64,000 nt of DNA from Dimorphilus gyrociliatus (lineage: Eukaryota; Annelida; Polychaeta; Dinophilidae). Shown here in pieces: positions 1-11,972 of this stretch (positions within the stretch are counted from its first letter, which is position 1; each line of letters opens with the position of its first letter). The notes beneath the pieces were generated by a model, which worked only from the letters and a program-made list of their open reading frames with translations, ran no database searches and was not told the origin of the DNA. The position numbers and the translations under genes are program-made. The stretch lies in the NCBI GenBank assembly GCA_904063045.1, contig CAJFCJ010000012.1, positions 1,364,001-1,428,000 on the forward strand. Reading direction: 5' to 3'.

Positions 1-3000
1 GTTGAATAGTAGTCACTTTAATACCCTCGGGAGATACTTCTTGCCGAAGGGCTTGAGATAGTCCCTCGACAAAGAATTTAGTCCCACTATAAACCGCTAA
101 GCCAGGAAATCCCCTTCTTCCAGCATTAGACGTGATATTTATAATATGACCCTTCTTTGCTTTTATCATTAGAGGAAGAATGGGCTCCAAACAGTTTAAT
201 ACTCCCTTACAATTAATATCTACTTGCTTGTTCCACTCTTCTACTCGAGGATTCTTCATCTCTCCGTAGAACATGACGCCAGCATTGTTGACTAGAACAT
301 CTACTTCCCCTAGGCTAGTTCTAACATGATTAACTGCTTCTTTTACACTAGTTCTATCACAAACGTCGCATTCAATAGCGATAGCTGACCCTCCATTCTT
401 TGAAATTTCACCTGCTATTATTTTTAGCTTGTCCACTCTTCTAGCAAGTAAGGCAACTCGCATTCCGTTCTCAGCTAGTTTCCTAGCAATTGCTTCTCCA
501 ATACCACTGGATGCCCCAGTTACTACAGCAACCCGTTTATCTAAAATTCTCTCCACTGCAAAAATTATCGCAAATATTCCAATTAAGTAAAAAACAGAAG
601 CAATAACACATTATAGAGGGTCTCAACTGACCTATGGTATTTTTCCTAACAGGTAATATAACACCTCTACTAGCCATTTTCGAAAAATATGTTTGTATAA
701 GAGCGTGATCTAATTGTGGATAAGCTAAATCAAGCTCCCCTAGAATTTTCTCCGTTGACACGCGATTAAATATATTCTTGCACGTAAAAAATTCGTTCTT
801 TCTATGGAATCAGGTGTATATGATGAGTAAAGTATCTAAGAGAAGTTGATATTTGATACAGTACTTAACTGCTCCATTGATAAGCCTCAATAAGCTGTTA
901 CAGAACTCAAGAGATGAGTTCTCATTGAGCCTAATTTGAAAAAAAAAATTCGATTAATTTACCAGAAAGTGTATAGATTGAGAAATGGAAGAAAACGAAA
1001 GATATAACATGATAATTACAAGCTTTCCCATCTTTCAAAGGAGACGTATCGAATATTGTAGCCGTGGGATATAAGCCAATCAAATAACCATCTCGACTTA
1101 AGAGGATATGTTTGTATCAAATGAAGAACTTTCCCTAAACCCAATACCATTTGCTTTGTCAAATTGACAATAACCTTACTGGCAAAGTCAACTGGTGTCA
1201 TTTCAATTTCCCAATCGACATCGGGTGTTGCACCAACGCCAATGCAACATTGTAAATTCAATAAGTTAAAATCTTCGGGGTTCCAATATGCTTCTTTTGA
1301 GTCCCCGCTTAGATTTCCTTAGGAAAAATGTTAGAAATTGTAACACATACACATGTAACAATTTTTTTCATACCTAGTCTATAAATAGTAGCAGGTAGAC
1401 CTTTGTTCATAGCTCTTTTTACGAGTTGTTCTGCGACCCACTTAGTTTGGGAGTAACCTTCCGTTAACTGATCCGAAACTTGATTCATATCAGTATTTTC
1501 ATTGCAATCTCTCATGTCATGAGGAAACACGGCATTCGTACTATTTCGGAATTAGAATAAGATTACAAATTGAACTACAATCAATCTTAAGCTTTTACCT
1601 AATGTAGTGGAGTGGTTTAATCTTACTTGTACAGGAGAATGCTAAAATATTGCTTGTACCAAGAACGTTTGGGGCGTAAAGAGCCTATAAGTTTAATTAA
1701 ATAATCACTATTGAGAAGATAATTATCCTTATAGAAAATAGACATTACCCTATATGGATAAATAAGATTAACATAAGCTGCTGTGTGTATTATAAAACCA
1801 ATTTCGGCACACAAATAATTGTATTCATCTTCGTTAACGCCCAGTTTCATTAAGCTTATGTCACCTGTAGAATAATTGTATAGGTAAATGAAAAGATAAT
1901 GAAAGTTTAGTTTTTATGGACGGTAATTAAACACCTTTAACGGCGACGACCCGCTGCGAGAATTTAGCTTCGATTACAGTTTCTTCAGCTGTTGCATGCT
2001 CTTTGTTCAAAGGCAGTATGCCGTAAGATCTTAAATTTTGCTTTATCCTATCAATCCCCGTTAAATCCGCAGTGTCTCTAACAAGACAAAATATGTGCAT
2101 CTGCGGATTATTCCATGGTTAGATAATTAGATTTTACAATCAATTTAATTAATGGAAAAAACCTTTGTTTTTAATAGTAATTCTCTTATTAAGAAGGCCC
2201 CGAGGAAACCTGTTGCTCCTGTTAGTAAAACGTTGCTCTGATTCCATCTATCTCCAAATCGTAGAGACCTCCAGAAGGCTCTTAATTGCATATCCATGCC
2301 TGTTATAATCTGATCGTGTTTCTCCACTTCTTTTTTCAAGTCGACCTTTACGAGTTCATTTTCGTGTCTTCGTTCACCTTTCACCTTTAAATCTAATAAC
2401 TTTCCAAGATCGCTTACAGTATTATAGGCGAATAGATCTCTAACAGGAATTTCAATGTTGAATTCCTCTTGAATTTTGTTTAAGAGTTTCGTAGCTAGTA
2501 ATGAATGACCACCTAGGTCAAAAAAACTTTCATTGATGTCTACTGCGTCTAATGAGAGAACTCCACACCATATTCGCGATAATATCTTCTCAGTTTCTAA
2601 ATGATGTGAATACGATATGTTTACTATATACTATCATTAATTAAATAACACTTATACCAGTTGATGGTAAACAATCCGGATCTATTCCGGCTTTAGTGTT
2701 AATTGGGGGCAAAGCTTTTTTGTTTAATTTGCCTGAGGATGCTAAAATTGGGATTCTAAGTGAGAAGAGAATTAAGTAAATTATATTGTCATGATATCTT
2801 GTTTATATATAGAAAGTATTCATTTGTTAGAGAAATACAAACTTTTCTAGAAAGATAAAATGAGACGGAATCATGTAAAAAGGTACCTTCCGCTTCATTG
2901 CTATTCTAATGGATCTAGCTGTTACATCTGTCGACTTTTTCACTATATATGCAACTAATGTTTTTTCCTTTCCCTCTTCTCCAATAACTGAACATACTGC

Positions 3001-4837
3001 ATTTTGTACAAGGTCACTTGTCTCGAGTAAAGCAGCCTCAACAGCTTGTAGCTCTATAGAGTAACCTCGAATTTTTGCCATGCTGTCGCATCTCCCGCAA
3101 ATCTCAAGGCTACCGTCAGCTCTCATAAAACCCCAGTCGCCACATCTATAAAGTCTATCACCCATGTAAGATGGGAGGCTTTTAGGGCGCTTAATGAAAC
3201 GTAGAGCATTTAGATCTGGTCTATTGAGATAACCTCTTGCAAGCGTTGGCCCCCCGACATAAATCTTTTTTTTTTAAGGAACAATTATAGATTCATAAAG
3301 AATTTTGAATTTGTATAAAGTTTCTTACCTCCCCCTGGGCTCCTTGGGGCTGTACATTCAAATCGTCGTCTAAAATGACAACATGAACACCTGGAAGAAG
3401 GCTGCCAGTACCGCAATAGTTTCTCTCATCGTATTGACTCTATTAGTAAAAAAAAATATGATTATAGTATTGTATTAAATTTTGTAAACAAACAGAATTT
3501 TCTCTCCAGGATTTGCTCATATCATCGCAACTGATATCGTGGGCTTCAGAAACGCTATACAAATTAATGTATTGAATCCAGCTTAACAATTTCATACATT
3601 TCTTGAAAAGACTTGTCGTCACTACTTCACCGCAGAATAAAATCGCTCGCATAGACTTGAAAGAATTTTCTATATCAGCCAATTTACTATCCATGACGGC
3701 TTCGAGCAATGATGGCGTAAATAGCATTCTTGTTATTTTGTTGGTTTTCAAAAATTTACATAGTTCGACAGGGTCGTATATTATGTCATCGGGGATTATG
3801 TACATAGTTGTTCCTAAATTTTTTACAAAACGTTTAGATAATCCCTAAATCCTATTGGAAATACAATATCACAAACCTCTGAGGAGTGGTCTAAGCATTT
3901 CCCACACGAAGAATATATTACACGCTTCCCTTTCATCCTCACCGTAGGGGAAGGCTTCGTGCCGCCAATGATAAGAGAATACGGCTCCTCTATGCGGACA
4001 AAGGATACCTTTTTAGGTAGTAATATTAGTTAAAATCTCAATGGAATAATTATTTGGAAAAGAAATTGATTACCTTTCGGTTTTCCGGTAGTTCCAGAGG
4101 AGTAAACTGTATAAGCTAAATCATCTAGAGTTACTGTTGGTTCGCCAATCAATTTTGGATGGTGATCATTCTCTTTCACCATATCATTAGGCCAATTTTG
4201 CGATAGGACGATAACTTCTTTAGCATCTATAGTTAACAATTATACAAATTAGTCAACGTATATACAGCTTATACTTGTACACGTTATTACTTTGAACTTG
4301 GCTCTCGTTAGAAGGGAGAGTAACGACAGCAGCAGGTTCAGAATCCGACAAGATAGTGTCAATTAAGGATTGTGGATAAGAAGGATCAATAGGCATATAG
4401 GCTCCACCTTTATAGGAAAATATGATAGTAGATGATTTAAACTATTAAATAAAGGATATTTTAAGGAAATCAACCTGCTTTAAGAATCGCTATATAGGCT
4501 ATAGAGTACTCCACGCATCTCTTCATGTATATGCCAACAATTGAGTTGGGTTTTACACCCTTATGTCTAAGATTTATGCTTAAAATATCTGTTAGTTCAT
4601 CCAATTCTTTAAAAGTGATGCTGCCTCCATCGGCCGAAACAATTGCCGTCTGTGTTTTAGCGTTATTATATTTATTAAATTAGAAAGGAAAGACGTAACT
4701 AACATTTAGAAAATACAGTTAAATAAATAAAAAAAAAGTAAATAATTCACTTTATTTGGCGTAAGTTTGGCTTGACGACGAAACATGTCATGCAAAAGAC
4801 CAAGATGTTCATATTCGAACGTTTTTGGAGGAGCCAT
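1..4837 (-). CDS. NRPS-like A-T-R-SDR reductase (ATRR / glycine betaine reductase-like), 3' end outside window
   Basis: Multi-exon gene read from an ATG at 4837 (MAPPKTFEYEHLG) and still open at base 1. Domains in order: an adenylation domain (about 4750-2660) with the A3 core SSGTTGKPKG near 4090, A5 NLYSVSE near 3560, A7 YRCGDWG near 3140, A8 GRCDSMAKIRGYSIE near 3070 and A10 GKLNKKALP near 2720; a carrier domain with DLGGHSLLA, whose phosphopantetheine Ser codon is 2503-2505; a thioester reductase with LLTGATGFLG near 2210 and YSQTK near 1455; and a short-chain dehydrogenase from 555 to the edge with TGASSGIG, NNAG and YSGTK. The last intron (556-631) joins reductase and dehydrogenase in phase 1 with no stop, so they are one protein. 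There is no condensation domain. The expected chemistry is ATP-dependent activation of a carboxylic acid, thioester loading, reduction to aldehyde and then alcohol with NAD(P)H. The family match is to fungal ATRR; substrate is inferred only. The alternative, an AASDH/Lys2 relative, is less likely because those lack the second reductase. Confidence 0.88.
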
Positions 4838-6020
4838 TCCTTTTGTCTTTATTAAGAACAAATTAATGATTGCACAAGTCCAAAGTTAACCTCTTTAAGC
4901 TTTTTATCTTGAAAAATTGATAAAAAATAATCCAGATAGAACTCGTCTGTTAAAAATAGAAAAAAAAGCAAACCAAAAATAAAAGGTTACTATAATCGTA
5001 AAAATGCTCATGTTTATTCAAATAATTAAGTTTGTCTTTTATCTCTTTTTAATATAAAACGCTTAATTAACCATTAAATTTCTATATAATGTATATATTA
5101 ATATTTTGTACATATAATAAAAATAGGTGATTGTTATTTATTTCAAAATATAATTATTAAAATGTATGGCGTAAACGTTGTAAAATTTATTCGTACGCCA
5201 TCTACCGATAAGAAATAAAGTTGAAAAAAGAAAATGAAATATCGTATTGTAAAGGGGCGGAAGGAACGCTTTCTAAACTACGTAAACCTTTGTTGACGGT
5301 AGTGGTCCTAAATTTAATTCTATTGATTTTAATACTATAAAGAAATTGAAAAAACTCTCTGATAATGGAAAATTTCTACTGCAAAACACTATTTCCAGAA
5401 TATGCTTTACATTAATGGCTTCTTTTTGACGATAGATTGACGTCATCTCTTTATGTCTTTGTTTCTTTCTTTCATATCTAATTTGATAATTCATAAAAAA
5501 AGGAAGCTTCTTGAAAGATAAAGCTTTAAAGGCAAAAGAGAAGTTAATAGTTTAATTAAAAAGAAGAAACCCTTTCTTTTAAACTTATAATAAAAGATTG
5601 TTAACAAATATAATTATATAAAAAAAAATCGATTCAATCAGCGTTTTCTTGTCAGTATGGTTTTTATTATTATTATAAAACAGAAAGCAAAAAGAAGAAG
5701 TATCAAATTTCGTAAAAAGATGAAAAGGAAAAAAATATCCTCAGCAGATAATAATAATTGTGCAATTCATTGGAAACAGAAATTTTTGAAGAAAAACAGT
5801 TACAAATTATACTAATATAAACAAATCAAAAATATTGATAGTGATTCTTTTTTTGTTCTTTCTTTTTACTGCTTCGTTAATCTCTTTCTCTTTCTTTCTC
5901 TCTCTCTCTCTCTCTCTCTCTGTCCCTGCCTCTTTTTTAACTTTATAAAATAACTATCTAATAACTCATTTTTTAAAACTCTGAAAATTATCACAATGGC
6001 TGTAAAACACTATTTATTTA
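4838..6020. other. Spacer between NRPS-like gene and exchanger
   Basis: Very AT-rich, 1.2 kb. It lies upstream of the NRPS-like start and downstream of the exchanger stop, so it should hold the promoter of the former and the 3' UTR of the latter. No gene is supported. Confidence 0.4.
5896..5921. repeat. (TC)n microsatellite
   Basis: Uninterrupted TC run between the NRPS-like gene and the exchanger 3' end. Confidence 0.9.
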
Positions 6021-9000
6021 CTACAAAACTGTTATTTCTTCTACATTCTCTTCAACTATTGGTTCAATAGATTGAAATAAGCTCGTTTGAAGTTTATCAA
6101 AACTTTCGTCATTCTCTTCAGATCCTCTATCGCCTTGTTCTTCATTCTGAGCTGAAGATGATACTGAAAAAAGTCTTTTTCTCTTAGCCCAGTTTTGAAC
6201 ATCTTCTTGAGCAGTCGATATATGGGTTTTTAGCTGTTCCTGCTTTCCTTCTCTAGTCAAATTTTTATCATGGTATCTTCGATCTTAAAGATTGAAAAAT
6301 TTTTTAATAAAGAAACATATAAAATGTTATTGCATATCGTGTATAATAAAGAATTATCTTTTACCGGCAGATTGACTTTTGAGAATTTTACCCAATCCTT
6401 CTACTGAAATATGTCTAGTTTTTCCAGTGTCTGTGTAAAGTTAATTTCCGTTTGAAGCGAAAATCAGAATAAAATTATTATAAGTATCTTACCAAGGGAA
6501 TAAGCTCGCTTAAGCATTTTTTTAAAGCTTGGACGAGTTGTCGTGATACCATTTTCCACGTCTCGAATGGTGTTTTTTGCAGCATCTGTAAAACAGTAGC
6601 CAAGAAGGGGAAAAAAACCCCAGTAATTTTTCACCAAATGTCCTGTATGTTCTCTAAATAACAAGACGCTATTTACCTTCTAGTGCTGGATTACTACTTG
6701 TATACTTTAGGAAACCGGTTGTTGAATCTCTATGTTTATGATTATGCATGAGAATAAAATTGATGGGAAAGTAGTTAAGAATAATTTACTTGAGGGTAAC
6801 TTTTTCATAGAGCTTAACCAAAGGTGGACCAGTTTCACTTTCTTTTGATTGTAAAATAGGACGACAATATCGGTTGTCGTAATATTTTAGATACATCTAT
6901 AAAATAGAAAGAGAAATGAAGAAATTAATATAGATTACTTCTAATCTAATTAATTAAATTGTTTACCCATAATAAAGTATCACCATACTCGTCAGTAATT
7001 CCTTCAATTCCTGCCAGAACAGAGTCGAAAACCTAATAGGAAGACCATAAATCATTTATGTAGGTAAAGAAAAAGGCCAACTCAGTAAAAGAAAATTTAA
7101 TAAAACCATCTAATTTATTACATTTTCACTCATTTCTTGGAATAAACTGTAATTTTGCCTTGACTGCATTTTTTTTATTTTGCAAAAGCCAACCAAAGGT
7201 TTAATAGTTAATCCCTGAAAATTTTCGTATATAAGTATAGATATTCGAGTAAATATTTACATTATATAATTTAATCTTTAACTTCGAAATAATAAGTGAA
7301 AACCTGAATGAAAACTGTCCAAATAATAACTCCAAAAGTAGCAGTCATAAAGATACTTTTAGTTTTTCCTTCCGTAAGAGTAGATGCTATAGCAAAGCAG
7401 ACTGCTCCTCTTAAACCTCCATAAAACTGTGGAGAACATTTAAGAGATGTTGCATAAATAAAAAATATCAACAAACCATTATAAACTGTTCTTCCAAGTT
7501 TATTTTATTTTCTCTCCAATAATTAGCCAGGAAAGTTAAGCCGAATACGCCTGTTTGAAGTAATGATAGGTTTTACTAGAAGCCTAGTGACATAATAGAT
7601 AGTTAAATACTTACTAATTGATCTATATATAGTGCATAAAAAGATAGACCATAGAACAAAACCCGAATGCCAATAATGATCGATAGTATATAATTCTATT
7701 CCAAGAAAGAGGAATATGATGGCGTCCATTGTACTACTGTGAAAAGAAAGGCAAAAGATTGGAAGGAGGAACAAGGAAATGCATATTTATAGACACGTTC
7801 TTTTAAATATGAAAAATACAAAATATGAATGTTTTAACCTTAACATTTTTGAAAAGTATTTTACGGTTGTTCTAGATTTTCTTGATATATTAAACATTGC
7901 ATAAGAATTTTGTACTAAACCACAGCCAATACAGCTTATTATACCGGACCAATGCACCATTTCGGCAACAAGATAAGCTAAATAGGCAAAACCAAACATG
8001 CATAAGGGTTCCACTACTCTAACGTGTAATGTATGCTTTGTTATAATTGATGTTATAACTCCGAATATAATTCCTATTGACAATCCCCCTAAACTAACTG
8101 TAAAAAACGATGCTATTCCTAGGCCTATCTGTAAGTGTAATAAGAACTTTAATTATGAACAAAGAGTATAGTATAAATTATGTATCATCTAACGTCCATT
8201 CCTTTACCTGATTAGCAGATACGTCACCAACAGATAAAAATGTACTCATTGTATTACTAAGCACAATTGTTACAGCATCTGTTTAGATGAAACGAGAGTA
8301 TATAATGCCAATCTTTGAATTAGGATAAAGTAAAGTGAATAACCATTTAATAATGATTCTCCGAATACCAAAAAATATAAGCATTTATTTACGCCAATCT
8401 CTTGAAAAATGGCTAGAACCTATTTTTTTTGTCACAGTTAAATAATTAAAGCTAAAGCGTATATTCCGGTTTTCAGTTTAACTTACAGCAACTGGATCAA
8501 CTGCAACTATAAATGAAGAGAATAGTAAGCACTCAAGTAGGGATAATGATATATCTCCCATTGCTTTTATTTGGCTCAGACCATATAAAGTTGGACCAAT
8601 AAATATCCAATTTAAGAGGGTACCCTAAAAATAAATTAAGATATAGTATATTTATATTGTGACATAATATAACAGTTGTGAATAGTCTAAGTAAATTTCT
8701 TACTACAACGGCGTAAAGTAAAATTGTACCCAAATTCTGATAGAAAACCTTGTCATTTAGACTATAGGCCGAGTCCAAGACAATTCTATATAGATTATAT
8801 AACATAATTTAAATTTATACAGTTTTTATAATTTAAAGTATTAAGCTTCTTACGGCGGTAGTAAAAATAGCATAAATAATCTTGGGCTCAGGTGAAAAGT
8901 GCCCGAATTATCCGTATGACTGTATGGATTATATAAATAGTAGCATAAATATGAATGACTAAATATATGAATTTTACTGTATAACGACTCCAGCAACTAG

Positions 9001-9419
9001 TCCGAGCAGAATTAGAATACTAGGGTAGAAGAAAGGAGGGTTTTTCTCATTATTCTATCTAATTGTATATTCTATTCAATTTCAACTACTCACCAAGATT
9101 CTGGAAGACACGATGACATAAAGTTTGCTTGATGAAAACCTATTTTCAAAAGTCCAGCAACTATAACGAATAGGATTATTAAAAGTGGAGTTTCAACATA
9201 GCTGAATCTCCAGGAGACAACAGTTATTCCATGTGAATTGTGCGTTTCCGAATGATTTGAATGAATTGTTGTTTGCCCATTAATCCAATTGATTATTACA
9301 AGTAAAATTATTAATTTGAAGAATAAATTTCTATAAAATAGTTAAAGTTTATCAAAAGAATAGAATGTTCTACTTATAAATCTTTTCAATTAAATTTATA
9401 ATTACCTTTCTAAATTCAT
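6021..9419 (-). CDS. Na+/H+ exchanger, SLC9A plasma-membrane type (NHE)
   Basis: Electroneutral sodium/proton antiporter with a multipass membrane domain, spread over about a dozen short exons. The ATG at 9419 opens a 14-base exon (9406-9419) that splices to 9330 and gives a hydrophobic N-terminal leader ending NWINGQ, probably a signal sequence. Family motifs then come in the right order: LPESCILILLGLVAGVV (9110-8990), LLPPIVLDSAY (8870-8770), LLECLLFSSFIVAVDPVA (about 8540-8480), FLFLGIEL (7710-7690) and the YGGLRGAVCFAIAS signature (7425-7385). The cytoplasmic tail is short and acidic, rich in Ser/Glu, and ends in EITVL at 6021, which resembles a class I PDZ ligand. The YGGLRGAV signature and the LLPPIVLDS block place it in the SLC9A1-5 clade; the exact paralogue is not resolved. 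Total length is roughly 600 residues. Confidence 0.9.
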
Positions 9420-10685
9420 CTTTTCTATTTTCTTTGTAATTTCTCTCTTCTCTCTTCTTGTTGTCCTTTAACCACTGGAAATTATGGCATAAATGTATTG
9501 AGAAGTACAGAATTATTTATCCTAAATCTCTTTCAATTCTTTATAGAAACGAATAAAATAAGTGTTGAATTGAAGAAAAGAGAGAAGGAGAGAGACAGAG
9601 ACAGAAACAGTGATAAGCAAACAGAGGTCAACTAAATCACGTTACTGATGATAACGAAAAATATAAATACACTGCCCCTACATATTTTTTAAGTATAATC
9701 CATTAATTCAATGGATTTTATTAAGGAATGACTTATACATAATGCCTATTTAAATAGATCAAAACGTTATAAATACTGTCTATATAATTATTATAGTTAT
9801 AACAAATTATACCTATGGACGTTCAATTGGGCTGTGCTGTTTCTTGTTATTTACTCTTCTGATATCATATTCTTGTTAGTTTCACTTATTATAACTTTCT
9901 AATCAATTATTCTATTTACAATAGCCTATACTAAAAATCTCAACAAAGAAGAAGAAGAGTGATAAAGCAGAGGTAGAGAGAAAGAGAAAGGTTAATAAAA
10001 AATTGTAATACAAATGTTAAAGCGTTAATTTTCTGCAATAGAAAAACGTTTTAGAAAATTAATAATTAAATCCTTTTTAGAGTCATTTTGTTGTAATTTG
10101 TGATGCAAGGATAGAAGAATCCTAGGCTAAAGGGCAGCACTAATAGAGAGAGTGGGTTGAATAAATAGGCCTTTTTTTGAATAAGTAATATAAAAGTAAT
10201 TAACTCTGGTCAGGAAAAGTTTTTCCCATTGTATAAGTAGCATAAACAATTTAATGTATGCAGTTTATGTTTTTGTTTTAGTATAAAAATATAAAATATC
10301 TTCTAATCTAACTAGTTTTACGTAAAATACTATTTTATTAAGTAGTAGTAGCTGTTATTTATAAATAAAACTTGTGAGTGATAATAGGAGAGAAAGAACA
10401 TTTTAGTGTTTTCAATATAAAATTTATTAATAGCTTACACGGAGAAATAGTAATAATTTAATTGGTAAATAATACTAATTAAGCATTAATTAGGGACTAT
10501 TAAAAAAAACTAATGGCTTTAAGATAAGTCTGTATTTTATATGAATATATTAGTATAAATATAAATTGAATATTTTGAGATCGATTACCTGTTTTTGTTT
10601 TCGGCTTGCTACTCACTCAGCTTTATACTTAATACTATAGAAATACCATCCTCTTTTAAACTATTATGAGAGGATAGAGAGAAAA

Positions 10686-10731
<46 letters not shown>

Positions 10732-11972
10732 ACAAATGTAATTCATATAGTGTTTAGTAATTCCTTAATTAATTAAATAGATTGTTTAATATTCACAAAT
10801 ATTTTGTATTCGCATGTATAAATGAAGTTTTCTTTATCTTCCAAATGTTTGCATATGCATACAATTAATATAGAAATAGCAATAAAGTATAAAGTATTTT
10901 TTAATACTTACATAACTAGACAGCATCAAATGTAAATGATTATGACATATACGGTATGTACAGTATATATATATATATGTATATACTGTATATTGTATAT
11001 TTGTATATATCGTTGTTTATTAAGACGTATCCTTAAACTAGTATTATATCAGAATAAATACAAACATACATATAACAGACAAAAATCATATTAATCAACG
11101 CTACAGCTGTATTCAATAATAATATTAAAAAATTTCTAATAACTAACGTACTAGTGATAGGGCCGGTACGAAACTTCAACTATTCAATCAATACATTCGC
11201 TGTGTCATCCTTTTTCTTTTTTAGTTTTAATTATTCCTATAACAAAACAATGGAATAGTTATTTTTAGACGCCGGCGTTTATACTGGAATCAATAATAAA
11301 TAATAGTTTTTGCACATATAAATATACATATTTTCTTTATATCGAATTACTTATATGGCCTGAAACTAATCGAAAATTTCTACATAGATGATGCAAAAGA
11401 TGGCGATAGTGCATCCATCAATAAACGCTGTTCTTATTACTATTGCCCTAGGCCTATGCATCGCTTTTTCTCTCCTTTTCCTGATTTTGTCAATTTCCTT
11501 ATAAAGGATATTCGAGTAAAAAAATGGTATAGATACGTTTGTAAACTATTCCTGTTTAGTTTATTTTACATTAAACTAAGAGAATAAATAATACAAATAC
11601 AAAAAAACAAATCCGATTTTCTTCTAGAGAAAAGTATTGGCTTGCGCAATTTTCGTTTAGACGCCAGATGACGCCTAGCTTAATGTAGACGTTGAAAATT
11701 CTATTCTTCGCCCCTACCTACATCGACATATTCAGATCGAATCGTAATAGGGAAACTTTCTGCAATGTATACAGCTTTTCTTTTAATATAGTCGAATGGA
11801 TAATGAAAGAGAGATAATTGTCATTTCTTTTTTTTATAGTCATTTAGTAAGTGAACAGGATTCAGGGAGTAAGAACAGCATAGGAATCGCTTAATTACTA
11901 CGATATGGCGGCTAAGGATAAATTTTATCGTATCCTTTACTAAAATAAGATATAAAACGTGCCAGTTTGAAT
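9420..11972. other. Divergent intergenic exchanger / nwk
   Basis: About 2.5 kb of AT-rich sequence between divergent genes, with a (GA)n run at 10686-10727 and TA-rich palindromic sequence at about 10960-11000. An AGATGGCGATAGT motif (11398-11410) and ATGGCGGC (11904-11911, YY1-like, about 65 bases before the nwk ATG) suggest promoter elements. No coding exon is recognised. Confidence 0.45.
10686..10727. repeat. (GA)n microsatellite
   Basis: GA run of about 42 bases with one GATA interruption at its left end. Confidence 0.95.

Noticed and set aside
1-4837. Bacterial or fungal contamination as the source of the NRPS-like gene
   Set aside because: The gene has many short GT-AG introns and base composition like its neighbours, and it is next to clear animal genes on the same strand of contiguous sequence.
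5273-5494. A 73-codon open frame downstream of the exchanger gene
   Set aside because: It is AT-rich and Lys/Phe-biased with no motif; more likely spacer or exchanger 3' UTR.
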